DNA of 64,000 nucleotides from Salinispora mooreana (GCF_000379065.1 NZ_KB900614.1:4124133-4188132); one strand, 5' to 3'; positions 31,190 through 40,981 are shown, counted from the stretch's first letter. A program made the numbers and translations. The notes: a model not told the origin generated them from the letters alone.

Positions 31190-34100
31190 ACGCCTCCGGG
31201 CCCGACCGCGAAGAGCTGATCCGGGCATTGATGGCCCGCCGGGGGCTGACCCGCCGGGCGCAGCCGGCCGGGATTGCCCCTCGGGACCCGGGTGCCCGGG
31301 TGCCGCTCTCCCCGATGCAGGAGGGCATGTGGTTCCTCGACCAACTCCAGCCCGGAACCGCGGCATACGTGCTCAGCCAGGCAGTGCGGGTCACCGGCCG
31401 GTTGGACCCCGTGGCGCTGCAATCCGCGCTCGACGAGGTCGTCGCGGCGCACGACGCCCTCCGGACCACGTTCGTGCAGCGGGACGGGGAGGTGGAGCAG
31501 GTCATCCTGCCCGCCACCGACCCGGCAGCCCGGTGTCAGCTCGTCGTGGAGGAGCTGACCACGGTGCCGCCCGCCGCCCGCGAGGCCGCCGCGACCGCCA
31601 TCGCCAGCCGGGAGAGCGAAACGCCGTTCGACCTGGGCCGGGCGCCTCTGCTGCGGGTCCGGTTGGGGCGGCTGGACCGGGACGAGCACCTGTTGGTGGT
31701 CGCCCTGCACCACATCATCGCCGACGAGCGGTCCCTCGACATTGTGCTCACCGGGCTTCTCGACGGCCACCACCGTCGGCTCACCGGGGCGGTCGCCTCG
31801 ACCGCTCCGCCGACCACGCACTTCCCCGACCACGTGCTCTGGCAGCGGGAGTGGTTGGCCAGCGCCGCCGCCGACCGGGCACGGGAGTTCTGGACTGACC
31901 GGCTGGCGGGCTGCTCCGGCGTGCTCGACCTGCCGACCGACCGGCCGCGACCCGCCGCCCAGACCTTCGCCGGCAGTACCCACGGCTTCGCCTTTTCCGA
32001 CGACCTGATCGCGGCGCTGGACGGCATGGCGCAGCGGACCGGCTGCACCCGCTTCATGGTTCTGCTCGCCGGTCTCCAGGTGCTGCTGGCCCGCCTCGCG
32101 GGCACCGACGACGTCTGCGTCGGGGCTCCGGTGACGCTGCGCGCCAACCCTGAGCAACAGCAGCTGGTCGGCCTGTTCGTCAACAGCCTGCCGCTGCGCA
32201 CTGATCTGTCCGGGGACCCGACGCTGGCCGAGGCGCTGGCCCGAGTCCGGCGTACCTGTGTGGATTCGATGGCGCACGCCGAGTTGCCCTTCGAGCGGAT
32301 CGTCGAGACCGTGCGGCTGCCCCGCGACCCGAGCCGCAACCCACTCTTCCAGGTGATGCTGGTCCTGAACCAGGCCAGTGCCAGCGACCGTCGGGCGGGT
32401 CTGGCCGTCCGCCCGGTGCCGGTGCTGCGGCAGACCGCCCGGTTGGATCTCACCGTGGCGGTGTACGAGTCCCCGGCCGGCCTCGACGCCCTGGTCGACT
32501 ACAACACCGACCTCTTCGACCAGGTGACCATCGACCGGTTCGTCGACCGGTTCCGGTCCGTGCTCTGGGCGTTGGCCACCCGGCCGCAACTGCCGCTCTC
32601 CGCGCTGGAGCTGGTTGGCCCCGCTGAGCGACGCGACCTGGCCTCCTGGAACCACACCGACCGGGCGTACCCGGGTGGGTTGGGGCTGCACGAGCTGGTC
32701 AGCGCACGGGCGGCGGCCGACCCGGACGCACCCGCCCTGCTGGACATCAGCCCCGGCGAGCCCGACCGGCCGGCCCTGACCTACGGCCGGCTGGACGCCG
32801 ACGCCGACCGGCTCGCCGCGCACCTGCGCCGCTGTGGGGTCCGTCCGGACCAGCCGGTGGGGCTCGCGCTGGCCGCCGGCCGTGCCGCCGTCACCGGCAT
32901 CCTGGCGATCCTCAAGGCCGGCGCCGGCTATCTTCCGGTGGACCCCAGCCACCCCCCGGCCCGGCTGCGTGCCCTGCTCACCGCCGCCGGCGCCGCGGTC
33001 TGCCTGGCCGACGCCGAGCTCGCCGCCACCCTGGCCGCCGGGCCGGAGACGCTCGACGACGACCCGCCGTACGTCGGTACCGTGCTCCCTGTTGGTCCGG
33101 ATGGCCAACCGGTCAACGTCGGCCCGACCGGGGAGCCGCCAGCTTCCGCTCCCCGACCGGTCCACCCGGACCAGCTCGCCTACGTCATCCACACCTCCGG
33201 CTCCACCGGCACGCCGAAGGGGGTGATGGTCAGCCACCGCACCGCCGTCAACCTGGCCCTGGCCTTCGTTGACCTGCACCGCATCGGTCCTGGTGACCGG
33301 CTGCTCATGCTGCCCCCGCTGAGCTTCGACGCCGCCGTCGGTGACCTCTTCCCGGCCCTGGTCAGCGGGGCCATGATCGTGGTGCACCGGGAGCCGGCCG
33401 CGATCACCGGAGCCGGCCTGGTCGAGCTGTGCCGGGCGCACGGCCTCACCCTGGTGGACACCGCCGCGCCGCTCTGGGCCCGCTGGGTCACCGATCTCGC
33501 CGCGCGGCCCGGTGCGCTCGACGTCGGCCCGTTGCGCGCCATGATGGTCGGTGGGGAACCCGTGGACCTGGCGACGGTGCGCCGCTGGGCGGGACTCACC
33601 GCCGGGCGGGTCACGCTGCACAACCACTACGGCCCGACCGAGGCGACCGTCTGCGCCACCACCTACGCCACCGTGGACGGCGTCGAACTACCCGGCCTGA
33701 CCCGGTTGCCGATCGGCCGCCCGGTGCCCAACGTTCAGGTGCACGTCCTCGATCCCGACCTGCGGCCGGTGCCGATCGGCCTCGCCGGGGAGGTCTGGAT
33801 CGGCGGCACGGCCCCCGCCCGCGGATACCTCGACAATCCCGGCGAAACTGCGGATCGCTTCGTCCCAAACCCGTACGGCCCGGCCGGGTCGCGGCTCTAC
33901 CGCACCGGCGACCTCGCCCGGCACCGTGCCGACGGCAGCCTCGAATTTCTCGGCCGGACCGACCAGCAGGTCAAGATCCGGGGCCATCGGATTGAGCTCG
34001 GCGAGGTCGAGGCGGCCTGCGCCGCCCTGCCCGGGGTGCGCCGGACCGCCGTGGTCGTCGACCACGCCCCGGCCGGCCCCCGGCTCGTCGCCTACCTGGT

Positions 34101-35688
34101 CGCCGACGACACGACCCCGGTTGGCCCCCAGGCGCGGATCGCGCTGCGCCGCCGGCTGCCGGAGTACCTCGTCCCCACCGCCTTCATCCGGGTGCCCGAC
34201 CTGCCCACCAACCGGCACGGCAAGCTCGACCTGGCCGCCCTGCCCCGGGCGGAGGAGATCGACCAGGCGGTGCACGAGCCCCCGACCACCCCGACCGAGA
34301 AGACGCTCGCCAGCATCTGGGCCGAGCTACTCGACGCCGGTCCGGTGGGCCGGCAGGACAACTTCTTCGACCTCGGCGGACACTCCCTGCTCGCGGCGAG
34401 TCTGGCGACCCGGATCCGGGCCGCGCTCGGGGTGGACCTGCCACTGCGGGCGCTCTTCGCCACCGCCGACCTCGCCGGCCTCGCCGCCGTTCTCGACGGA
34501 GTCGAACCCGCCCGGGACGGCGACGTCGACCTGCTCCGCACCGAGGCCCGACTCCCCGCCGACCTGGCCGTACCCTCCGGGGTGTCGGCTGCGCCGGCAC
34601 GTGCGGTGCTCTGCACCGGGGCGACCGGATTCCTCGGCGCGTACCTGCTCGCCGACTGGCTCGCCCACAGCTCCGCCACCGTGCACTGTCTGGTCCGGGC
34701 GGACACCCCGACCGCCGCGCTCGACCGGGTCCGCGGCAACCTACGCCGGTACGGCCTCTGGCGGCCGGAGTACGCCGCCCGTCTGATCGGCGTCCCCGGC
34801 GACCTCGGTGCGCCCCGACTCGGCCTGAGCGGCGCGGACTTCGCCGAGCTGGGTGAGGGGCTGGACGCGATCGTGCACAACGGCGGGGTGGTCAACTTCG
34901 TCGCGCCGTACTCGACGCTGCGTCCGGCAAACGTCGGCGGCACGGTGGAGGTGCTCCGGCTGGCCAGCACCGGCCGCCCGAGCGCGGTCCACTTCGTCTC
35001 CACCCTCGGGGTCTTCGTCACCCCGTCGCACCGCGGCACCCTCGTGCGTGAGGGCGACGTCCCGGCCGACGGCGACGGGTTCCCCGACGGCTACAACGCC
35101 AGCAAGTGGGTGGCCGACGCGTTGGTCCGGGCCGCCCGGGAGCGGGGGCTGCCGGTCAGCGTGCACCGGCCGGCCCGGATCACCGGGGACGCCGGCAGCG
35201 GCCTCGGCAACACCGACGACTACTTCAGCCGGCTGCTGAAGACCTGCGTGCAGCTCGGCGCCGTACCGGAGATCGACGACCCCGCCGACCTCGCGCCGGT
35301 CAACTACGTGGGGGCCGGCATCGGGCACCTGACCCGGGCGGGCACGACGACGGACCACCACTACTACAACAACCAGACCATGTCGTATGCCGCCCTGGCC
35401 GCCGCGCTGGCCAGCTTCGGCTACCCGGTGACCTCGGTGCCGTACCCGCGTTGGCGGGCGGCGCTGCTGGACCGGCCGGACGCCGCGCTGGCCCGGCTCG
35501 CCCCGCTCTTCGAGGTGGACACCCCGGTTCGGACGCAGCCGGACTTCGACTGCACCGGCACCGAGACGACGCTCGCGGCGGCCGGGATCACCTGTCCACC
35601 GGCCGACGAGCGGCTGCTGCACACCTACCTGTCGGCGTTCGTGGCCGCCGGCTTCCTCGCCCCACCGCCCGGGAGGGCCCATGGTTGA
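31186..35688 (+). CDS. NRPS 3: C-A-T-R (module 4 and reductive release)
   Basis: This 1500-aa terminal synthetase has C at about 40-480 with HHIIADERS (Gly after Asp replaced by Glu), A at about 490-1025 (HTSGSTGTPKG), T at about 1040-1110 (FFDLGGHSLL), and an NAD(P)-binding thioester reductase at about 1135-1490. The reductase has GATGFLGAYLLADWL, HNGGVVNFV and the catalytic YNASK. A-domain residues read DAGDMGHVC(K), which I cannot assign. R domains release the chain as an aldehyde (two electrons) or alcohol (four). With an unblocked N-terminus, an intramolecular imine, as in nostocyclopeptide, koranimine or lugdunin, is a reasonable product type. The 3' end overlaps the exporter gene by eight bases. 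Confidence 0.93.
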   Translation: MNASGPDREELIRALMARRGLTRRAQPAGIAPRDPGARVPLSPMQEGMWFLDQLQPGTAAYVLSQAVRVTGRLDPVALQSALDEVVAAHDALRTTFVQRDGEVEQVILPATDPAARCQLVVEELTTVPPAAREAAATAIASRESETPFDLGRAPLLRVRLGRLDRDEHLLVVALHHIIADERSLDIVLTGLLDGHHRRLTGAVASTAPPTTHFPDHVLWQREWLASAAADRAREFWTDRLAGCSGVLDLPTDRPRPAAQTFAGSTHGFAFSDDLIAALDGMAQRTGCTRFMVLLAGLQVLLARLAGTDDVCVGAPVTLRANPEQQQLVGLFVNSLPLRTDLSGDPTLAEALARVRRTCVDSMAHAELPFERIVETVRLPRDPSRNPLFQVMLVLNQASASDRRAGLAVRPVPVLRQTARLDLTVAVYESPAGLDALVDYNTDLFDQVTIDRFVDRFRSVLWALATRPQLPLSALELVGPAERRDLASWNHTDRAYPGGLGLHELVSARAAADPDAPALLDISPGEPDRPALTYGRLDADADRLAAHLRRCGVRPDQPVGLALAAGRAAVTGILAILKAGAGYLPVDPSHPPARLRALLTAAGAAVCLADAELAATLAAGPETLDDDPPYVGTVLPVGPDGQPVNVGPTGEPPASAPRPVHPDQLAYVIHTSGSTGTPKGVMVSHRTAVNLALAFVDLHRIGPGDRLLMLPPLSFDAAVGDLFPALVSGAMIVVHREPAAITGAGLVELCRAHGLTLVDTAAPLWARWVTDLAARPGALDVGPLRAMMVGGEPVDLATVRRWAGLTAGRVTLHNHYGPTEATVCATTYATVDGVELPGLTRLPIGRPVPNVQVHVLDPDLRPVPIGLAGEVWIGGTAPARGYLDNPGETADRFVPNPYGPAGSRLYRTGDLARHRADGSLEFLGRTDQQVKIRGHRIELGEVEAACAALPGVRRTAVVVDHAPAGPRLVAYLVADDTTPVGPQARIALRRRLPEYLVPTAFIRVPDLPTNRHGKLDLAALPRAEEIDQAVHEPPTTPTEKTLASIWAELLDAGPVGRQDNFFDLGGHSLLAASLATRIRAALGVDLPLRALFATADLAGLAAVLDGVEPARDGDVDLLRTEARLPADLAVPSGVSAAPARAVLCTGATGFLGAYLLADWLAHSSATVHCLVRADTPTAALDRVRGNLRRYGLWRPEYAARLIGVPGDLGAPRLGLSGADFAELGEGLDAIVHNGGVVNFVAPYSTLRPANVGGTVEVLRLASTGRPSAVHFVSTLGVFVTPSHRGTLVREGDVPADGDGFPDGYNASKWVADALVRAARERGLPVSVHRPARITGDAGSGLGNTDDYFSRLLKTCVQLGAVPEIDDPADLAPVNYVGAGIGHLTRAGTTTDHHYYNNQTMSYAALAAALASFGYPVTSVPYPRWRAALLDRPDAALARLAPLFEVDTPVRTQPDFDCTGTETTLAAAGITCPPADERLLHTYLSAFVAAGFLAPPPGRAHG

Positions 35689-37060
35689 GCGCACGGTGCC
35701 CACTGCCCGGTGGGCCGCGATCTGGCTCGGCCAGCTCGTCTCCCTGATCGGGTCGAGCCTCACCGCGTTCGTCCTCGGGGTCTGGGTCTATCAGCGCACC
35801 GGTTCGGTCACCCAGTTCTCGCTGATCTTTCTTGCCGCCACCCTGCCGGCGGTACTGTTCGCGCCGTTCGCCGGGGCGCTGGCCGACCGGCGGGACCGCC
35901 GCGGCTTGATGCTGGTCGCCGACACCGTGGCTGCCGCCGGTACGGCGGCGCTCGCCGCGCTGGTCGTCGCCGACGCCCTCCAGGTCTGGCACATCTACCT
36001 GGGGACCGCGGTGAGTGCCACCGCGTCCACCGTCCATCAGGTCGCCTACCAGGCGATGACCCCGGCGCTGGTCGGCAGGCGACAGCTGGGCCGGGTCAAC
36101 GGACTGATGCAGGTCTCCCGGGCGGTACAGATCGCCGCGCCGCTGATCGCCGGGGTGCTCGTGGTGACCGTCGGGATCGGCGGGGTGATGGCGATCGACC
36201 TGGGTACGTTCGTGGTCGCGGCCTCGACCCTGCTGCTGGTCCGGCTACCCGCCGAGGTGACCCGTCCGGCCGGGTCCGGCCCCGCCGAGGCGGTACTGCG
36301 GGGAGCCGCCGCCGGCTGGCGGTATCTGCGGCAACGGCCGAGCCTGCTTGCGCTCATGGTGGTCTTCGGCGCCTTCAATTTTCTCTTCGGCATCGCCGGG
36401 GTCCTGGTGCAGCCACTGATCCTCTCGTTCGCCACGGCGGACACCCTCGGCCTGCTGATGTCGGCGGGGGGTGCCGGTCTCTTCGCCGGCAGCCTGGTGA
36501 TGGGGGTGTGGGGCGGACCGACCCGCCGGGTCACCGCTGTCTGCGGGGGACTCGCGCTCGGGGGAGTGGCGCTCGCACTGCACGCGGCGGCCCCGTCCGC
36601 CTGGTTGATCGGGGTGGTGGCCCCGCTCTTCCTCTTCACCCTGCCGATCGTGAACAGCTCCACCATGACCCTGATCCAGACCAAGACCGAGCCCTCCGTG
36701 CTGGGCCGGGTGCTCGCCACCGCCCGAGTGATCGGTGACGCCAGTGTGCCGCTGGCGTACGTGCTGGCCGGGCCGATCGCCGATCGCCTCTTCGAGCCGC
36801 TGCTGCGCCCGGAGGGGGCGCTCGCCGATTCGGTCGGCCGGGTGATCGGCACCGGGGAGGGCCGCGGTATCGCACTGCTCTTCGCGGTCACCGGGGTGGC
36901 GATGGTGCTCCTCGCCGTGCTCGCCTGGACCCGACCGGTGCTGCGCGCCGCCGACGATCTCCCCGACGCGCTCCCCGACGACACTCCCGGCCCCGAGACC
37001 GTCTCCGCCGACACTCCGGGTCCCGAGACCGTCTCCACCGACCGCCGACCCACCACCTGA
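35681..37060 (+). CDS. MFS exporter of the NRPS cluster (EntS-like)
   Basis: This 459-aa membrane protein has about 12 helices (first: AAIWLGQLVSLIGSSLTAFV) and the loop GALADRRDRRGLML, MFS motif A. It continues with QAMTPALVGRRQLGRVNGLM, typical of the EntS/MFS_3 siderophore- and peptide-exporting group. The cytoplasmic tail has a perfect tandem repeat DTPGPETVS. It overlaps the NRPS 3 stop by eight bases and has GGGAGGG upstream, so it is co-translated and probably exports the peptide and gives self-protection. Confidence 0.88.
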   Translation: MVERTVPTARWAAIWLGQLVSLIGSSLTAFVLGVWVYQRTGSVTQFSLIFLAATLPAVLFAPFAGALADRRDRRGLMLVADTVAAAGTAALAALVVADALQVWHIYLGTAVSATASTVHQVAYQAMTPALVGRRQLGRVNGLMQVSRAVQIAAPLIAGVLVVTVGIGGVMAIDLGTFVVAASTLLLVRLPAEVTRPAGSGPAEAVLRGAAAGWRYLRQRPSLLALMVVFGAFNFLFGIAGVLVQPLILSFATADTLGLLMSAGGAGLFAGSLVMGVWGGPTRRVTAVCGGLALGGVALALHAAAPSAWLIGVVAPLFLFTLPIVNSSTMTLIQTKTEPSVLGRVLATARVIGDASVPLAYVLAGPIADRLFEPLLRPEGALADSVGRVIGTGEGRGIALLFAVTGVAMVLLAVLAWTRPVLRAADDLPDALPDDTPGPETVSADTPGPETVSTDRRPTT

Positions 37061-37072
37061 AGGAGCCCTGCC

Positions 37073-38137
37073 ATGCCGGTGCCGTTGAGCCCGGAGGAGG
37101 CGCAGCAGTTCCACGCCTCCGACGCCGCCCCCGCCGCGTTCCTCGACCTGCTCGACGCGGTCTCCTTCCGTAGTGCCGGTGCCGCGCTTCGGCTGGGAGT
37201 CTTCGAGGAACTGGCCGACGGACCGCTCCCGGTCGAGCGGCTCGCCGTCCGTACCGGCACCGATCCGCTCGGTCTGCGGATCCTGCTCGACGCGTTGACC
37301 AGCTTCGGCTACCTGATCCACGCCGACGGTCGGTACGCCAACAGTGCCAACACGACCCGCTGGCTCCTGCGGGCGGTCCCGGACAGCTTCGCGCCGGTGC
37401 TCGCCTTCTGGTCGGCGCTGCTCACCGGTTGGTGGCACGACCTGGAGTCGTCGATATGCTCCGGCACTCCGACCGGTGACTTCTACGCCTGGCTGGAGCA
37501 GCGACCGGAGGTTTTGGCGGACTTTCAGACCATGCTGCGTCGACTCGCCGACGGGCTCAGCGCGGAGATCGTCGAACTGCTGCCGATGCCGGCCGACGCG
37601 CGCAGTCTGCTCGATGTCGGTGGCGGGCATGCGAGCTATCCGGTGGCCTTCCTCACCGCACACCCGCAACTGCGGGCCACCGTGGTGGATCTCGCTGGTG
37701 CGCTGACCCAGGGGGCCGAGACCGTCGCCGCCGCCGGCCTGACCGACCGGTGCACGCTACGTGCGGGTGACCTCTTCGAGGCCGACCTTGGTACCGGTCA
37801 CGACCTGGCGTTGCTCTTCAATGTCGTGCACGGCTACCAGGCGGCCGAGACGCTGACCCTGCTGCGTCGGGTCGCCGCCGCGTTGCGCCCCGGTGGCCGG
37901 GTGGCCCTGCTCGAACCGCTCGCCACGGCACCGGAGCAGCCGACGGCCGGTCTGGGCGCGGCGTTCGTCCGGATGTTCAGCCTGAACCTCTTTCACACCC
38001 AGGGAGGCCGGGCCTACGGCCACGACGAACTAGCCGGGCTGCTGCGCGAGGCTGGTTTCAGCGACGTACGGCAGCAGGTGCTCACTGGTTCGGAGACGGA
38101 CCAGCTGGTGACCGCGCAGCTCAGGCCGCGTGACTAA
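37073..38137 (+). CDS. SAM-dependent O-methyltransferase (Methyltransf_2 type)
   Basis: This 354-aa protein has an N-terminal dimerisation/winged-helix part (FRSAGAALRLGVFEELADGP, then GLRILLDALTSFGYL) and a Rossmann SAM domain with SLLDVGGGHASYPVAFL and LLFNVVHGYQAAETLTLLRR. It ends in PGGRVALLEPL. Such enzymes methylate phenolic or carboxylic oxygens. The His catalytic base of plant-type members corresponds to NVVHGY here. AAGGAG precedes the ATG, 12 bases after the exporter. Together with the KMO-like hydroxylase it suggests a hydroxylated then O-methylated aromatic residue in the product (inference). It is the last gene of the tight operon. Confidence 0.88.
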   Translation: MPVPLSPEEAQQFHASDAAPAAFLDLLDAVSFRSAGAALRLGVFEELADGPLPVERLAVRTGTDPLGLRILLDALTSFGYLIHADGRYANSANTTRWLLRAVPDSFAPVLAFWSALLTGWWHDLESSICSGTPTGDFYAWLEQRPEVLADFQTMLRRLADGLSAEIVELLPMPADARSLLDVGGGHASYPVAFLTAHPQLRATVVDLAGALTQGAETVAAAGLTDRCTLRAGDLFEADLGTGHDLALLFNVVHGYQAAETLTLLRRVAAALRPGGRVALLEPLATAPEQPTAGLGAAFVRMFSLNLFHTQGGRAYGHDELAGLLREAGFSDVRQQVLTGSETDQLVTAQLRPRD

Positions 38138-38261
38138 TTCGAAGCTGCCGATGAGGCTGAGGGTGCTCGCTCACCTCACCGCCGACAGCCCGGCCGGACC
38201 GTGGATATCCCGCTACGCCACCACGACCGGCACCGGTGGTGTGCAGATCCTACGGCTTGCC

Positions 38262-38765
38262 CTACGACGATGTCGCGGACCAGTCCTCGTTCATCTCCGC
38301 CGGCGACCCGGAGCGGTTGCTCGTCGCGGTGGGGTGGTGGCCGAGCCAGGTCAGCGCGACGATCGCGCGGTCCACATCGTGGCGCAGGAGACAGAGCCGG
38401 TGCACCAGAGTGGCCGGTGAGCAGCCTTCGGTGTCGTGCACGGCCTCCCACCACGTGGCTGGGGGGCCGCTGGGCGGTCCGGCACCGCCACCACGCGACC
38501 CGACGGTGCGGTGGCGGTGCTCCCGGTTCGTGATGCGGTCGTATTCGGCGGTGAGTACCCCACCGGTGCGCAGCGCCTCGTCGCAGCGGGCCCAGAAGGG
38601 CCGTTCCGGGTGCTGGCGACCGGTCTCGGTGTTCGCCACGGAGCTGCGTCCGTACTGGACGAGCCGAGCGAGACCGTGCTGGGTCTGCCCGGCGGCCCGG
38701 CGCAGCTCGGCGAGGCGACGGCCGAGGGCGCGACGGGCGGACCTGGTGTCGTCGGTGTCGCGCAT
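38262..38765 (-). CDS. XRE-type regulator facing the ABC exporter
   Basis: About 167 aa. Residues 10-70 hold an XRE HTH: LGRRLAELRRAAGQTQHGL, VQYGRSSVANTETGRQHPER, then FWARCDEALRTGGVL. A short C-terminal part (about 90 residues) contains HRLCLLRHDVDRAIVALTWL. Related actinomycete regulators continue with longer TPR or NB-ARC parts that are absent here. I start at the ATG at 38765; a frame to 38825 exists. It is divergent from the ABC exporter, with two identical palindromes in the shared region, so it probably controls that gene and itself, and perhaps the NRPS operon. Confidence 0.75.
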   Translation of the reverse strand: MRDTDDTRSARRALGRRLAELRRAAGQTQHGLARLVQYGRSSVANTETGRQHPERPFWARCDEALRTGGVLTAEYDRITNREHRHRTVGSRGGGAGPPSGPPATWWEAVHDTEGCSPATLVHRLCLLRHDVDRAIVALTWLGHHPTATSNRSGSPAEMNEDWSATSS

Positions 38766-38880
38766 CGCTGCCACCCCCGGGTCGCGGTCACGATGAGCGA
38801 ACACCGTAGCTGTCGGTGGTGACACTTCCGCCCGGTGTCACCGACGCGTTCGGGTGATGTCGGCTTCGGTGTCGCCGCTA

Positions 38881-38923
38881 CCGACATTGTCGGAATCGGT
38901 GTCGCGGCTGCCGACATTGTCGG
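38881..38923. promoter_or_regulatory. Twin operators CCGACATTGTCGG, 30 bases apart
   Basis: Two identical 13-base palindromes (38881-38893 and 38911-38923) lie within a longer direct repeat (TCGGTGTCGC-GCT precedes each). A half-site TGTCGG occurs at about 38858. Spacing is near three helical turns, so two dimers would bind on one face. The ABC exporter has TACGTT at 38960-38965, six bases from its ATG (leaderless). Confidence 0.65.
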
Positions 38924-38971
38924 CGCGCGGTGCTGCGGGCGTGTCCCCCCGGCCAGTCCTACGTTTCCCGC

Positions 38972-40981
38972 ATGCCGACAACCAGCCTGCCCGACCGCCC
39001 GTCCGATCAGCCCACGCCGACCCAGCGAGACACGGCCCTACCGGAGTTGCGCCAGATGTGGTGGGAGACCGGGGTGCGAGCGCGGGCGCAGGCCGGTCTC
39101 TTCGCGGTCTTCTCCGAGCTGCCCCGACTGGTGGGCGCGGCGCTGGCCGTCAGCTGGCGGGCCGACCGGCTCCGCACCTCGATCGTGGCGGCCACCACGA
39201 TAGGCGCCGGAGTGCTGGCCGCCGTCGGGCTACTCGCCGCGCAGCGGGTCCTGGTGGAGTTGTTCGCCGGAGGTCCGACCGCCGACAAGGTGCTCGCCGC
39301 GCTGCCCGCCCTGGTCGCCCTCGCGGCGGTGACCGCGTTGCGCGCCGGCATGGCCGCCGCGATGGGGTACGCCCAGAACGGTCTGAGCCCGAAGGTCGAC
39401 CGGGAGGTGGAACGGGGCCTGTTCGAGGTGACCACGGCCGTACGGCTGGAGGCGTTCGACGCGGACGCCTTCGCCGACGACATGGAGCGGGCCTCCCGGG
39501 GCGCGGACTCCACCACCGGCCTGGTGCAGGCGTCGGTGAACCTGCTCGCCGGCCTCACCGGCGTGCTCGCCGTCGCGGTCGCCGTCGTCGTGATCCACCC
39601 GCTGCTGCTGGTGGCCCTGCTGGTGGCCACGGTGCCGAACGGCTGGGCGTCGCTGCGCGCCGGGCACCTTCGCTATCAGACGTACGCGGCGGGGTCGGTG
39701 CGGCGGCGTCGGTTGTGGCTACTGCACCGGTTGATGGCCGAACGCGACTCCGCCCCCGAGCTGCGCAGCTACGGGCTGCGGTCCTTCCTGCTCGACCAGT
39801 ACGACCGGGTGATGGGGGTCGAGACCGGGATCCAGCTCGCCCTGGCCCGTCGGGTCACCACGACCACCACCGTCGGCGCGATGATCGGTGGGATCGCCAC
39901 CGCCGTGGTCTACGTGCTGCTCGGGGTCCTGTTGGTCGAGGGGCACATTCCCCTCGCCGCCGCGGCCACCGGCGTCATCGCCGTGCAGTCCGCACAGCGA
40001 TCCCTGGCGGTGGTCACCTTCCAGATGGACCGCGCCTACACCGAGGGCCAGCACTTCCGCGACTACACCGGTTTCATGACCCGCGCCGCCGACTACCTGC
40101 CCGAGCCGCGTACCGGTGCCACCGACCTCCTCCCCGAGCCGTGTACCGGCGACGCCGACCGCCCGGTGCCGCAGCGGTTGCGCGCGGTCGAGGTGGACGC
40201 GGTCAGCCTGCGCTACGCCGACCGGGACGCCGCCGCCGTTGACCAGGTCAGCCTGAGTATCTCGGCGGGGCAGACGGTGGCGTTCGTGGGGGAGAACGGC
40301 TCCGGCAAGTCCACCCTCGCCACGATGATCGCCACCCTGCGGACGCCCACCGACGGGAGCATCCGCTACAACGGTCGGCCCACCGACGACTGGGACACCG
40401 ACGCGTTACGGGCCCGGATCGCGGTGGTGACGCAGGAATACCACAAGTGGCCGTTCACCGCCGCCACGAACATCGCCATCGGCGACCTCACCACCACCCC
40501 GCACTCCGATCGCATCGAGGCCGCCGCCGGCCGCGCCGTCGCCCACAACATGATCAAGGAGCTGCCGCACGGCTACGAGACCCTGCTCGACCGGACCTTC
40601 GCCGGCGGTCAGGACCTCTCCGGTGGGCAGTGGCAACGCATCACGGCCGCCCGGGGCTTCCTGCGCGACGCCGACTTGCTCATCATGGACGAGCCCTCCT
40701 CGGCGCTCGACCCGCGGGCGGAGGACGCCCTGTTCCAGGCGATCCGCGACCGGCAGGGCCACGGGATCACCATCCTCATCACCCACCGGCTGGCCAACGT
40801 CCGCCACGCGGATCGCATCTACGTCCTGCACCACGGCCGGCTCGTCGAAGCCGGCACCCACGATGACCTGCTCGCCGCCGGCGGTCGGTACGCCGAGTTG
40901 TTCACCCTCCAGGCCGCCGGCTACGACACTCCCGTGCCCCTACCCCGCCAGACCGCTGCCGCCGCCAGGAGCGCGCCGTGA
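38972..40981 (+). CDS. ABC exporter, fused membrane and ATPase domains
   Basis: About 669 aa. Six-helix membrane domain at about 50-370 (helices such as TIGAGVLAAVGLLAA and GVLAVAVAVVVIHPLLLVAL), then an ATPase domain with Walker A GENGSGKSTLA, Q-loop VTQEYHKW, signature LSGGQWQR, Walker B LLIMDEPSSALD and the His switch in THRLANVRHADR. This is a half-size exporter that would homodimerise. The linker has a repeat of LPEP.TG. It follows the NRPS operon across the regulator and is likely a second exporter or resistance pump for the product. Confidence 0.88.
   Translation: MPTTSLPDRPSDQPTPTQRDTALPELRQMWWETGVRARAQAGLFAVFSELPRLVGAALAVSWRADRLRTSIVAATTIGAGVLAAVGLLAAQRVLVELFAGGPTADKVLAALPALVALAAVTALRAGMAAAMGYAQNGLSPKVDREVERGLFEVTTAVRLEAFDADAFADDMERASRGADSTTGLVQASVNLLAGLTGVLAVAVAVVVIHPLLLVALLVATVPNGWASLRAGHLRYQTYAAGSVRRRRLWLLHRLMAERDSAPELRSYGLRSFLLDQYDRVMGVETGIQLALARRVTTTTTVGAMIGGIATAVVYVLLGVLLVEGHIPLAAAATGVIAVQSAQRSLAVVTFQMDRAYTEGQHFRDYTGFMTRAADYLPEPRTGATDLLPEPCTGDADRPVPQRLRAVEVDAVSLRYADRDAAAVDQVSLSISAGQTVAFVGENGSGKSTLATMIATLRTPTDGSIRYNGRPTDDWDTDALRARIAVVTQEYHKWPFTAATNIAIGDLTTTPHSDRIEAAAGRAVAHNMIKELPHGYETLLDRTFAGGQDLSGGQWQRITAARGFLRDADLLIMDEPSSALDPRAEDALFQAIRDRQGHGITILITHRLANVRHADRIYVLHHGRLVEAGTHDDLLAAGGRYAELFTLQAAGYDTPVPLPRQTAAAARSAP

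Noticed and set aside
30535..33627. Minus-strand open frame of 1030 codons opposite the NRPS genes
   Set aside because: It is antisense to intact C, A and T motifs, has Gly/Arg/Val-rich low-complexity content and no recognisable domain; a by-product of high third-position GC.
36245..37669. Minus-strand 474-codon frame opposite the MFS and methyltransferase genes
   Set aside because: The plus-strand genes have clear family motifs and ribosome sites; the antisense frame is Glu/Gly/Arg-rich without similarity.
20031..38137. Pyrrolobenzodiazepine (anthramycin/tomaymycin-type) cluster
   Set aside because: A KMO-like gene and a terminal reductase fit superficially, but there are four modules instead of two, no anthranilate-type A domain, and no dioxygenase, formamidase or kynureninase genes.
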